Shown here piece after piece: positions 33,512 through 43,800 of a stretch of DNA of 64,000 bases (positions within the stretch are counted from its first letter, which is position 1; each line of letters begins with the position of its first letter). Under the pieces are notes generated by a model. The model made no database searches. It was not told the origin of the DNA and was given only the letters and a program-made list of their open reading frames with translations. Location of the stretch: NCBI GenBank assembly GCA_029556615.1, contig JAKQDD010000214.1:1-64000 (forward strand), read 5' to 3'. Position numbers and translations under genes: made by a program. Origin of the DNA: Verrucomicrobiota bacterium. Its GTDB lineage: Bacteria; Verrucomicrobiota; Verrucomicrobiia; Limisphaerales; J093.

Positions 33512-33691
33512 CTAGAGTCCTCGACTTGTGGAATGTGGGGTCGACAGATCAAGTTTGGCCCCTGCCGTTCCCAACCCGCCCCCCTGCCTTCGAGGACTCT
33601 ACATTAGCGAGGCGCGGAAGAAAGGGTTCGAAGAGGCAGGAAGGCTTCATGGGATCGCGGACTTCGTTAGGTCTGAGGCGCGCCTCGCTAG
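33512..33691 (+). repeat. 180-bp CTAG-flanked repeat, copy D
   Basis: Complete copy from CTAGAGTCCTCGACTTGTGG to GTCTGAGGCGCGCCTCGCTAG. The first module (about 33512-33602) is closed by GAGTCCTCGA / CGAGGACTC, the second (about 33605-33691) by TAGCGAGGCGCG / CGCGCCTCGCTA. The terminal CTAG supplies the TAG stop codon of the minus-strand gene ending at 33688. The other end touches the ghost 3' end of a paralogue. Confidence 0.85.
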
Positions 33692-34725
33692 TACTTGATG
33701 ATGTAGTGGACGGTGGCGTACGGCTGGAGGTTGTTGTGGGGCCCGTCTTCCCCGGCGTCCGCAATGCCGATCGGGCGCGGATAGGCTGTCCCGGTCGCCT
33801 TGGCCCAAGTTTCTCCCCCGTAGTAGAAGCCGCCGGCGGACTCGTGCCATACGGAGCTCGCTTTATAGGTGATGGTCTGATGGCTGTGCGTTGGCATTTC
33901 TGACGTTGTCAGCACGTGGGTCTTTTCGCCTCCTGTCTTTCCGACGGTGTTGAACTCGAACTGGAGGGTGTCCAAACCCGCCGGCACGCGGCCGCGCAAA
34001 TCGGGCAACCGGAAGGTGCCGGGGCCTTCGGATCCCCACTCGGTGCCGATAGCCGCATGGAGCCTGGGGTATTGGCTGATCGCGACGGATCTGCCGTCGC
34101 AGGGCAACCAGCCGTTGGCGATGGGGGCTGTCGATCCGCCGAAGGCGACGATGGTTCCGGGTGGACAGAGCTCATCGAGGACTTCCTGCGCCAGGGCCCG
34201 ACGAGCCACCGTGCTGTCGGCGAGTTTCTCCGGAATGACCGCGCCGTTCGCGATCATCGGGGCTGTGATGCCGCCCTGTGCGACCGTTCGCGAGACGGCG
34301 GCTTCCCGGGCAAAGAGCACGGGCAGGATGGCCTGTCGGGGCAGGAGGGGCGGGTCGGCCTCGGTGATTTTGTCATCGGCGTTGGCGTCTGGGGTGACCT
34401 GGAGGAAGAGGGCGGCGTCGAAGAACGAGCGGGAGGGATCATCAGGGCGGTCGTTGGGGAGAGGGTTTTTGCTGCCGAGCAGGACATTGACGAGGCCGCC
34501 GTTAAGAGTGACGCGGTGGACTTCGCCGGCCCAGAGGGGGGTGGCCCCGGTGGGTTCGCCGAAGATCTGGAATTGGACCACGCGCGCGCCGTCGGCGAGC
34601 GGTTGGCCCGTCGGATCGGTGAGCCGGGCCTGGAACGGGAGGAGGCGGGGGGCTGGCTGGGCATGCGTGGGATTGCAGGCCAGCCCGCCGAGCGCGACAA
34701 TGGCGATGAGTGGTAGGGAATTCAT
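33688..34725 (-). CDS. Exported phage-tail-collar-domain protein, paralogue 2
   Basis: 345 aa. A signal peptide MNSLPLIAIVALGGLACNPT (possibly a lipobox-like GLAC) precedes the shared beta domain (PRLLPFQARLTDPTGQP ... LLPRQAILPVLFARE). A phage tail collar domain follows: CPPGTIVAFGGS, GWLPCDGRSV, ISQYPRLHAAIG, FRLPDLRGRVPAG, then a C-terminal receptor-like tail ending HYIIKY. Tail collar domains form trimeric baseplate/fibre parts in phages; here the protein is exported, so a surface appendage or adhesin role is inferred. ATG at 34725 lies 7 nt past the upstream stop, with CGAGGG as ribosome site. The stop TAG comes from repeat copy D. Confidence 0.78.
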   Translation of the reverse strand: MNSLPLIAIVALGGLACNPTHAQPAPRLLPFQARLTDPTGQPLADGARVVQFQIFGEPTGATPLWAGEVHRVTLNGGLVNVLLGSKNPLPNDRPDDPSRSFFDAALFLQVTPDANADDKITEADPPLLPRQAILPVLFAREAAVSRTVAQGGITAPMIANGAVIPEKLADSTVARRALAQEVLDELCPPGTIVAFGGSTAPIANGWLPCDGRSVAISQYPRLHAAIGTEWGSEGPGTFRLPDLRGRVPAGLDTLQFEFNTVGKTGGEKTHVLTTSEMPTHSHQTITYKASSVWHESAGGFYYGGETWAKATGTAYPRPIGIADAGEDGPHNNLQPYATVHYIIKY

Positions 34726-34732
34726 ACCCTCG

Positions 34733-35806
34733 TTAGTACTTGATGATGTAGTTGACGTAGGCGTTCTTGGGCCGCGTCTCATTACCGCCCGTGCTTCCGG
34801 TGTTCGGCGGTGTTGCCCAAGCGAAACCGTAGTACGACCCTATGAACGCCGCCCGCCCAGCACCTGCATCGTAGATATCATTCGGGCGGGTATGTTTATG
34901 GGCTATGATCTCGTCGGTCTGGACGCTCCCCACCCTGTCTTGCGTGTTGCCGCCGGGACGGATGGCGGTTCGGGCTGCTGCATCCGGGTCTTTTCCCGAG
35001 CCGAGGTCCCGTCCTCTGAGGAAGTAACCCCGGAGGTCGGGCAGGTTGAAGTCGGTGGCGGGATCGGGATCATCGGATCCATCGCCCCAAGCTTTGCCGA
35101 TGGCGCTGAAGAGGGCTGGGTAATCGCCGCTCTTCAGACACTGTCCGTCGCAGAGGAGCCAGCCTGGCGGGGCCGGTGTCGCCTCGCCTCCGAAGGCGAG
35201 GATTGTCCCGACCGGCGCGAGCCGCTGCAGGACTTCGTCCGCCAGCTTGTCGAGGGTGACGCTATCGGTGGCGAGTTGACTGACGCCGACAGCGCCCTCG
35301 GCGAGGTTCTGCGAAATGACCGCGCCGTCCGCGATCATCGGGGCCGTGATGCCGCCCTGTGCGACCGTTCGCGAGACGGCGGCTTCCTGCGCGAAAAGGA
35401 CGGGCACGATCGCCTGTCGGGGCAGGAGGGGCGGATCGGCCTCGGTGATTTTGTCATCGGCGTTGGCGTCGGGGGTGACCTGGAGGAAGAGGGCGGCGTC
35501 GAAGAACGAGCGGGAGGGATCATCAGGGCGGTCGTTGGGGAGAGGGTTTTTGCTGCCGAGCATGACATTGACGAGGCCGCCGTTGATCGAGGCGCGGTGG
35601 ACCTCGCCGGCCCAGAGGGGTGCGGCCCCGGTGGGCTCGCCGAAGATCTGGAATTGGACGACGCGCGCGCCGTCGGCCAATGGTTGGCCGGTGGCATCGG
35701 TCAGCCGGGCCTGGAACGGGAGGAGGCGGGGAACGGGTTGAGCCAGCATGCGATTGCACGCAAACCCGCCGAGCGCGATCAAGGCGATGAGTGGCAGGGA
35801 CTTCAT
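34733..35806 (-). CDS. Exported phage-tail-collar-domain protein, paralogue 3
   Basis: 357 aa. Signal peptide MKSLPLIALIALGGFACNRM, shared beta domain (residues 24-165, almost identical to paralogue 2), linker ATDSVTLDKLADEVLQRLAP, then a tail collar domain with GTILAFGGEATPAPPGWLLC, SGDYPALFSAIGKAWG and FNLPDLRGYFLRGRD. It ends NAYVNYIIKY. The DNA of the shared domain is so similar to both neighbours that recent duplication or gene conversion is likely. Its ATG lies only 6 nt from the end of repeat copy E, so the leader, including a GAGGA that could act as ribosome site, comes from the repeat. Confidence 0.8.
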   Translation of the reverse strand: MKSLPLIALIALGGFACNRMLAQPVPRLLPFQARLTDATGQPLADGARVVQFQIFGEPTGAAPLWAGEVHRASINGGLVNVMLGSKNPLPNDRPDDPSRSFFDAALFLQVTPDANADDKITEADPPLLPRQAIVPVLFAQEAAVSRTVAQGGITAPMIADGAVISQNLAEGAVGVSQLATDSVTLDKLADEVLQRLAPVGTILAFGGEATPAPPGWLLCDGQCLKSGDYPALFSAIGKAWGDGSDDPDPATDFNLPDLRGYFLRGRDLGSGKDPDAAARTAIRPGGNTQDRVGSVQTDEIIAHKHTRPNDIYDAGAGRAAFIGSYYGFAWATPPNTGSTGGNETRPKNAYVNYIIKY

Positions 35807-35812
35807 ATCTTG

Positions 35813-35992
35813 CTAGAGTCCTCGACTTGTGGAATATGTGGCAAAGAGGTCAAGTTTGGCCCTGCCGTTCCAGGCCCGCCCCCCCCGCCTCCGAGGACTC
35901 TACGTTAGCGAGGCGCGGGAGAGAGGGTCCGAAGAGGCAGGAAGGCTTCATGGGATTGCGGACTTCGTTAGGTCTGAGGCGCGCCTCGCTAG
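35813..35992 (+). repeat. 180-bp CTAG-flanked repeat, copy E
   Basis: Complete copy with CTAG at both ends and both inverted-repeat pairs, about 95% like copy D by eye. Its right-hand CTAG provides the TAG stop of the minus-strand gene ending at 35989 (CAC-TAG). Its left end is 6 nt from the ATG of the next gene. Removing the element with one CTAG would leave CACTAG-CAAGAT-ATG, a tight operon junction. Confidence 0.87.
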
Positions 35993-37035
35993 TGGCTGCG
36001 GACGCGGTAGAAGGCCGGGGCCGTGCCGGCTGGCGGAACGCCCTGGTAGGTGGCGGTCTCGCCGTTGCCCATTCCGGAAATGGTGCTTACGACGGTCCAA
36101 CCTGCTGACGGCGCGTCGACGCGGTTGGCGTGGAGCACCTCGTAGGTGCGTCCGGCGCGGGTGACCCAGGAGAACTGGATGGACCCGTCGATACCGGTCA
36201 CGCTGGCGAGCTGCAGCGGCTGGGGGAAGTCGCTGAAGCTGGTGGGATCGGTGCCGGCGTCGAACTCCTCCTGGTTGGTGGCGTTGTCGCCGTCGGGATC
36301 GTTGGTGGGGAGGCGGTCATCGCCGGTAAGGCCGTAGTGATCAAGCCAGGCTTCGTAGGGCGACTTCTGGCCTTCCTTCCAGAACATTGCCAGGGGGCCC
36401 GTCACGAGGCAGAGGCTGGCGGCGTTGCTGGCGACGACCATGGTTTCCGCCGCTGCGGGCGGGAGGGGATCGCCGGCGCTGGCGATGTTATCCGGGTTGG
36501 GCCAGCCGGTGAGCATTCGGGCGCCGACATTGCAGGTCAGGACGACGCAGGGTCCGGAGGGCGGATCGTACCCATCGGGGACACCGGTGTAATTGTGGTC
36601 TTCCTCCTTGAAGGCATTCATGTCGCCCTCGAGCAGCGGGTCGTTCCGGGTATTGCGCAGTTCGCCTCCGAAGAACCATATCTCGCCGACTCCCTGTCCC
36701 GGGTCGAAGGCGTCCGCGGCGAAGGTGGTCGAGCCGCCGGGGATGCGGGGGGCGAGGTCGAGGTCGCAATTGGCGCTGTAGGCGTGCTGGATGGTGATGA
36801 GCGGCACGAGCGGCGACCCGTTGATTTCCCGGGGCTGGAGGCTGACGAACTCGACTGGCACGACGAGGTCGGGCGGGATCGAGCCGGCGGCGGTGAAGAA
36901 GATCGGGATCGGGGCGAACCAGGACTCGGTGCCTTCGACGATATCGGGATCGGAGGCACTGATCCGGGCGACGGCGATTGTGGTGCACGCCACGCAGAGC
37001 AGGAGGATACGCGGGATGGAGGGATGTGTCTTCAT
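35989..37035 (-). CDS. Secreted protein with thrombospondin-3-like calcium segment
   Basis: 348 aa. Signal peptide (ILLLCVACTTIAVARISAS), a unique beta-rich domain (residues 30-210), then LTGDDRLPTNDPDGDNATNQEEFDAGTDPTSFSD, a thrombospondin-3-like calcium-binding stretch usual before the C-terminus in verrucomicrobial secreted proteins. It ends with a small beta domain (IQFSWVTRAGRTYEVLHANR ... FYRVRSH) found at the tail of many exported proteins of the phylum. Its ATG overlaps the upstream stop by 4 nt: third gene of the giant-protein operon. The domain at 30-210 is not recognised. Confidence 0.75.
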   Translation of the reverse strand: MKTHPSIPRILLLCVACTTIAVARISASDPDIVEGTESWFAPIPIFFTAAGSIPPDLVVPVEFVSLQPREINGSPLVPLITIQHAYSANCDLDLAPRIPGGSTTFAADAFDPGQGVGEIWFFGGELRNTRNDPLLEGDMNAFKEEDHNYTGVPDGYDPPSGPCVVLTCNVGARMLTGWPNPDNIASAGDPLPPAAAETMVVASNAASLCLVTGPLAMFWKEGQKSPYEAWLDHYGLTGDDRLPTNDPDGDNATNQEEFDAGTDPTSFSDFPQPLQLASVTGIDGSIQFSWVTRAGRTYEVLHANRVDAPSAGWTVVSTISGMGNGETATYQGVPPAGTAPAFYRVRSH

Positions 37036-37832
37036 TGGGGGCGGGATTCAATCCGGAAGAACCGGCGGGGATGGCCGGTTAGCAGGCTCTGGGGAACAGG
37101 CCACTCGACGGTGCCGCCAGTGCCGCTGAGCGGGTCGCTGACCGTTGCCCACTGGGGCGGCTGAATCGCATCGGAGGCCTCGACGCGGTAGGTGCGGCGG
37201 GCAACGGTCGGGAATCGGAGGGCCAGGCCGTCTCCGGTTTGACGCACGATGTCAACCCGGAAGGTGAGAGGTTGGTCGTCGCTGATTTCGAGAACGCCCG
37301 GTTCGGTGGCGACGGGCACGGCGGCGCCTGCCAGGAAGAAGCGCGAGCTGCCGATGGCGGGGTTGGTCGAGCCCAGGGCGATGGGATAGCGGCCGGGGGG
37401 GAAGCCGGCGATGTTGAGCAGCAGGGTGAAGGCGATGCCGTTAGCGGCGGTGCGTTGTCCGGGGGCGCGCAAGGCGACGCTGGGCTCGGCGAACTGGGCG
37501 CCGCCGGGTTGGTCGCCAAAGACGACGCGGTCGGCGTCGCTGCCGCCCCAGATGCTGCCGGTGAAATCGACGCCGGCGATTCCTGGTCCTGGCAGGCCTC
37601 CCAGGAGCAGGCCGCCACCGTTGACCAGCACCACCGCGGACATTTCGCTGACCCATTCGCCTCCCAAAACCTGAATGGGGATGCGGACGAGGCTGGTTCC
37701 GGGGCGGGCCGAGTGAGTGCCAACGGAGAGCGTGGCGGCGAGGCAGGGGACGGTCGAGGCGATCAGGAGCGCGAGCACGAACTGAAACCAGCCGATGCTG
37801 CGACTCGAGTCGTGGGCACGATGCGTCTTCAC
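37032..37832 (-). CDS. Secreted cohesin-like protein
   Basis: 266 aa. Signal peptide (FVLALLIASTVPCLAA), then residues 34-180 with a cohesin-like pattern: TLSVGTHSARPGTSLVRIPI at the first strands, EMSAVVLVNGGGLLLGG, a FGDQPGGAQFAEPSVAL stretch, and GIAFTLLLNIAGFPPGRYPI near the end. The C-terminal 80 residues are the same small beta domain (RTYRVEASDAIQPPQW ... RRFFRIESR) as in the downstream gene. Cohesins bind dockerins, and the overlapping upstream giant protein ends in a dockerin-like module. The GTG start overlaps the giant gene's TGA (GTGA), giving strong coupling. The cohesin call rests on pattern and context and needs structural confirmation. Confidence 0.6.
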   Translation of the reverse strand: MKTHRAHDSSRSIGWFQFVLALLIASTVPCLAATLSVGTHSARPGTSLVRIPIQVLGGEWVSEMSAVVLVNGGGLLLGGLPGPGIAGVDFTGSIWGGSDADRVVFGDQPGGAQFAEPSVALRAPGQRTAANGIAFTLLLNIAGFPPGRYPIALGSTNPAIGSSRFFLAGAAVPVATEPGVLEISDDQPLTFRVDIVRQTGDGLALRFPTVARRTYRVEASDAIQPPQWATVSDPLSGTGGTVEWPVPQSLLTGHPRRFFRIESRPQ

Positions 37833-40800
37833 AGGATCTCGGCTCGCAGGGCCATGGTCATGGTGCCTTTTCCGGGGACGAAGGCGGTGGGCATCAGGGT
37901 CACGAGGGTTGGCGCGCCCGGCGCTGAAGCGTCGCGCAAGGCGGCGAAGTCGAGGGCGCTGATGCGGCCGTCGCGGTTAAGGTCAAAGACGTTGTCGAGC
38001 GCCGGGGTGGCGAGGGATACTTTTGAGTAATCGAGGAAGTGTCGGACATCCTCGTCGTTCACCCGGCCGAAGGGCGTGCCGCCGGTGTCGCCAACGAGGC
38101 TTCCGAAGTAGAACACGTCAGCCCGGGAGAGACCGGTCTGGGCGGTGGCCCGGATGAGGACCCGGAGCCACTGGTTCACGATGGCGCGATCGGCCCAGGT
38201 CAGCACGATGCGGTCGGCGCCGTTGATCCCGAGGCCGCGCTGGACTTCGAGGCTTGGCGCAGGGGCGACGGACCACGTGGCTGGGTTTGCGGTGTTGCCG
38301 ACGCGGAATTCGAGGTCGGCCAGGCTGAAGGTTGGGCCGACGCGGCCGAGGTCAATCACGATGCCATTCAGGCCACGGGTGTAACTGCTGACATTGGCGA
38401 AGCCGGCGGTTTCCGCCGGGAGCAAGGCGGTCTTGTCGGGGGCGATGGCGAGGGTGTGGGCGGGGGAATCCGCGATGGCGGTCGTGTTGTCGTAAGCGGA
38501 GCGGGCATAGTAGATCTGGCGTGCCAGCACCCGTGAGCTGACCGACACGGTGACGGTGCGCGAGGTGCTGGCCCGTTCATCCCCGGCGTAGACCGTCACG
38601 CGGGCGCTGAAGGTGCCGACGCTGTGGTAGGTGTACTCAGCCCGGAACCGGCCCTGGGCGTCGAATCGCAGGGGCACCCGCTCCGTGCTGCCGGCTTCGC
38701 CGAACTCGATGTAACCGCCGAGGGCTGCGGTGGGTGGCGTGGGTGTCGCCCGGCCGGAGAGGACGATGGCCTGGCCGAATTGAGTCTGCAGGGTGGTCTG
38801 GTCCGGGACCACGGCGGGCGGGAGCGCCAGGACATCGACGAACTGCTCGGCGGAGGTGGTGGCGCCATCCGGATCTTGAACGAGGAGGCGGAGGACGTAG
38901 CGACCCGGGGCGAGTCCGGTACCGATGCGCACGGTGGGGCCCATGGCGGTGGACAGCGGCGTGGTCTCCTCGGCCCGGCGCAAAGTCCACACGTGCTCGA
39001 GCCATTCCGCATCATCCAAGCCGGCTTCGTCGACCGAGGCGGTGTAGTCGGCGGTGGCGCCGTAGGCGATCGAGGCGGGGCCGGCGATGCGGGCGTTGGC
39101 CGGGGCCACGTTGCGCGCGTCGACCGTGACGGCGAACTCCGCCTGGCCGCCGTGCGCGTCACGCACCAGCAATTGGACGTTGAAGTGGCCGTTATCCGGC
39201 GGCACGAACTCGAAGGCGGGGCTGGCCCCTGAGCGAATCACCGACCCGCCCTGGCGCACGGTCCAGGTGAAAGTGAGCGGCGTATGTCCTGCGTCCGTGG
39301 CCACGGCGGCGAAGGTGAGCCGATCGCCTTCATCGACCACCAATGCCTGCCCCGGTTCCAGGGCGAACGAGGTTCCCTCGATCACGAGCGTGGCGGCGGT
39401 GATCATCGGGGCGACGTTACGGAGCGTGATCTGGAGGGTGGCACTGCCTTTGGCCCCCTGAGGATCAGTGACTTGAACCGTCAGTCGGTAGAGGCCCGGC
39501 GTGGTTTCGGCAAAGAGCACCTGACCGCCGGTGGCGGGGAGAAGTTGAGGCGATGCGCCGGGCCGTTGGATTGACCATTGGTACGTGGGAGTGTCCAGCG
39601 GTCCATCCGACACCTGCGCCACCACGGCGAGGCTCCCTCCCTGGTCGAGGATCACGTCGGATCCGAGGGTGACCGTGGGTGCGGTGTTGAGCACCGGCAC
39701 CACGGCCTGGGACTCGCGGACGTTGCCTTCATCGTCGGTGATCTTCAGGACGAGCGTCACGTTGCCATCCTGAGCGACGTGGAACGTGAACGCGCTGCCC
39801 TCGCCGGAGGCCAGGGTCTCCGGGCCCCGACGGACGGTCCAGGTGAAGCCGGAGGCGTCGGCGAGGGTCTCGGTGTCGATGAAGCTGGCGGCATCGAGCT
39901 GATAGGTGCGTCCCTCGAAGAGGCTGCCGCCGATCGCCTCCTGGACGCCGGGGGTGGTGACCACCGGGGTGGGGATCACGTCGCGGATTTCGACGGCGAA
40001 CGTGTTCGAGGCGCGTGTCTGGCCGGTGACCGGGTCAAAGGCGCGGACGTCGAGCGACCACCCGCTCTGGGGGGTGTCGGCTCCCAGCGTGAACGCATGG
40101 CCGACAGTCCGCAGGAGGAGCCGGCCGGCGCTGTCGCGGAGCACCCACTCGTAGTCATAGGCATCCTCGCCCGGATCGGCGAGCACGGTCGCGCCTTCGA
40201 GGCGTTGGGGGTTGCGTTCATTGAGGACGATGGGCGATGCCATGCCGGGTCCGGGCGGGACGTCGAGGACGCCGAGGAAGCGGTTCAGGTCGTAGAGCCA
40301 ATGCTGACCGCCGACGGCGAGATCCGCGTGGAGGCCCAGGCGCAGGGTGCCATCGTTGGCCGGGGTGAACTGGAACCGGCTTGTGTTCTGACCGTTGGGA
40401 TTGCGGGCGAGATCAGGCGTGACGGTCCACTGGTAGGCGGCGGTCACGCTGCCGGGGGCGTGGGTGAACCGGGCGTCGGCAGTCACGCGGGTTCCTTCCG
40501 CGACGGCGTCTGGTGATTCGATGACGAGGACGGGCTGCTGGCCGAGGTTGTAACCGGTCACGATGCCGCTGAGGGTGAGGCGCGGCGCCACGAGCAGATC
40601 GTCGACGTACCATCCCTCGGACCATCGGCCGTCGGTGGGGTTATTGGCGCGGCGATCGTCTCCGGCGGCGAACGACAGGACCAGCACCACGGTGCGGCCC
40701 TGGTAGGCGCTCATGTCGGCGGTGACGGTCACCCAGCGTGCGGCGTGGGAATCGAGGCGCCGCAGGGAGGCCGGCGCGTCCGCCCAGCTCGTGACCAACC

Positions 40801-43800
40801 GCGTGTACTGCGTCTGGCCGCCCACGGTTTCCTCGATGCCGACCTCGATGATTTCCTGGAGGGCGGTGCTGTTGGTGTAGGCCTCGGCCCAGGAGTTGAA
40901 CGTGAGGCGCAGGTCCGTTCCGGAGGGCACGACGATCTCCCGCCGCAGGCTGCCGCCCACGCGGCCGATTTCGTAGTGCGGGTAACCCTGGGCGGTGGTG
41001 TCATTCCCGAAGTAGAGACTGTGACTGGGGCTGTGACCGGGCTCGTCGCCCCGGAGTGCGCTCACGTGCCAGAGGTTGCCGTTGGCGATCGGCTGGCCGT
41101 AGGCGGTGGGCCAACCGGTCTGGGACAGCGCGGGGAGGTTTCCGGCGGTGTACCCATGGAACGGCGACTCGAAATCTTCGCTGTAGTAGGTGGTGGGCCG
41201 CGAGCCGTAGGGCAATTCGGCCCGGATGAGGTACGGGGTGGCGGCAGCAAGGCCGGCCAGGCGGTAGTCGCCGTTCGCGTCGGTCCAGGCCCGCGGTTCC
41301 TCTGGGTCCCACTGGCCGTTCTCGTTGGCGTCCGCATAGACGCCTGCGCCGTCCAACGGTTGTTCGGCGACATCGAACTGGCCGTCTCCGTCCAGGTCCT
41401 CGAAGTGCCGCCCGTAGACGGCCAGCGTGCCGACGAACAAGTCGAAGCTGGTTTCGACGGTGCGGCCTCTGGATTCGCCGCTGACATCGGGTCCTTCGTA
41501 GGCGCGGAGGGTGATGCGGACGGGGCTGGCGAGTGCGGGCACCTGGGCGATGACCAGGCGGTTGCGGCCGACGACGCTCAGCTGCTGTTGGACGGCGTCG
41601 TCGCTGGCCCAGGCGATCACCGGGCCTGATCCCGTCACCTGGAACGGCAGCTCGAGACGCGCGCCCGCGGTTGAGACCTGGTGACTGATGGTCTGGGTGA
41701 ACATCGGTGCAGTGGCGGTTTCCTGGCGGTTCCATTCGAACCCTGCCAGGCGGAAGTCGTCGAGGTTGGCATCCGTTGGAACGGAATCGCGGAGCGCCTT
41801 GCCTGCGTCGGTGTAGGCGAAGTTGCCGAGCGGATTATCGCGCAGATCAACCCGGCGCAGCGTGGCGGTTGCGGTGGTGTGGCGGAGCAGTCGGATCGCG
41901 TCGGCGATCACGAGGCCATCCGCAGCGGGTATGATCTGGACGGTGAGGGCATCGCCGGCGGTTTGGATCCGGCCCGCGCTCTGCCATGACACGCCGTTGA
42001 AGGCCGGCCCGTTGGGGGCGGATCGCTGATCGAGAGTGGTCTCGAGGAGGGTCTGGGTTCCGGATTTGACGACGAGGCGGACGGCGCCGGTCCGGTTCGC
42101 GCCGGGCAGCCAGGAGATTTGCAGGTCGTAGGTGCCCGCTCCCAGGTGGGCGACCGTCCAGGTGGCGGGCTCGCCGGGTTGGGCGAGATGGAACCGGTAA
42201 TCGCTGTCCCACGCGCCAGCGACCGGGTTGAGGTTGTAGAGCCATTCGCCGGCGGCGGCTGCGAACGGTGTCGTGGCGGTGTCCAGGTCGTCATCCACCA
42301 CCACCTGGCCGAACAGCGGGAGGTAATCCGCGATGCGGTTGCGTCGGAGATCGACGAATTCGAGCTGGCCGAGGCCGGTCAGCGGGGTGAGGTCAGCGAT
42401 GGCTTGACTGCGGGCGCTGAGGTGGGTGAGTGAGGCCAGGGAACCCAAGGGAGAGAGATCGGCCAGGGTTGGGGCGTGCGAGATATTGTCGAGGCTGAAG
42501 GACTCGAGGCCGGCCAGGTTCGCCACGCCCACCGGGGCATCCGATCCGGGGGCGTCGAACTCGAGGGCGGCGAGCCCGGTGTCATCGAGACTGAGGTAGC
42601 GCAGGGTGGTGAATTGGGCGAGGGCACTCCAGTCTTGATGGGTCAGGGGGTTGAAGTCGAGTGCCAGCGACTCGAGGTGGGCGAGGCCGAGTTGGCGCAG
42701 GTATTCGCGGTGGTTCTTGATCCCCGGGACCAGCGGGTCCAGGGATCCCGAGGCGATGGTCTGACCGACGAGATCGAGGTACCGCAGGCTGAGGGCGTAC
42801 TCGAGGCCGAGCAGGCTGCTGACCGGCAGTCGGTCTGCCTCGCGTCGGGTCCAGAAGCCGAGGTCCAACGCCGTGATCTCCGCCAGATCCGAGGCGTGGA
42901 TGGGGCGGATGGTCTGCGGGCGGCCATTCGCCCGATGTTCGAGCAGGGTCACGCCCAGGGCTTCGGCCAGGCGACGGCGCAGCGCCGCGTCAGGGATGGC
43001 GGCGGCATCGAGCACAGGGTCGAGGTCGCGTGCGAACCGGGTCTCGGCCGGGTATGGGCTGTCGCCGGCGCCGAGCGCGATTTCGTCGTGGTCCCAAGTG
43101 CGGAAGGTCTCGTGGCATTGGCCGAGGGACGGCGCCCGGATGAGGAGGCGGTAGGCGATCGGCTGGTTTTTGTCATCAGCGGACACGCGCGGGTCGGTCG
43201 AGGCCACCCGACGGACTTCGAGGCCGTAGGAACCGGCCTTGAGGTTACGCAGATCGATCACGGCGCCCTCGTCCACGAGTCGCAATCGGGGTTCGCCGGT
43301 CGAGGCGTCGACGAGCTGATAGAGGCGGCCGGTGACGGCGGCGGGGGCGCCGGTCGCGACGAGGCGGGTTTCCCCGGCGGTTCCGGGTTTGGTGAGGAGC
43401 ACGGCGACCCGTTTGGCATCGGCTCCGGCTGCTTTGGCTGTTGATTCGAGCCGGAGGGTCAAGCGGGAGCGGCCCGCCTCGATGGCCTCGCGGACGGCGT
43501 CCGTCAGGTTGGCGACGACCACGCCGGACTGCAGATCCAGACCTCCCGCAGCGCCGACGGGTATGTACCTGTCAAAAGAGGCTGTGGGCCCGTCGTTGGT
43601 CGTCACGGCTCCATCTCCTTCCGGTTCCGCGACCCGGAGTTCGAGGGCGACGCCCGCGAGATTCCGCAGGGCGGTGGCCTGGAAGACCGGCAGCTCGAGA
43701 TTCGAGAGGTCCCGGTCAAGGCGCCACAATTCGAGTTGGCCGTCGCCAGTGTTCTCGAGGAAGCAGAGCGTCTGGCCCGATTGCAGGAAGGCGGCGGGCT

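Noticed and set aside
31766..35806. Prophage remnant based on tail-collar domains
   Set aside because: No capsid, terminase, portal, lysis or integrase genes; all three proteins carry export signals and sit in a run of secreted-protein genes, so host surface proteins are more likely.
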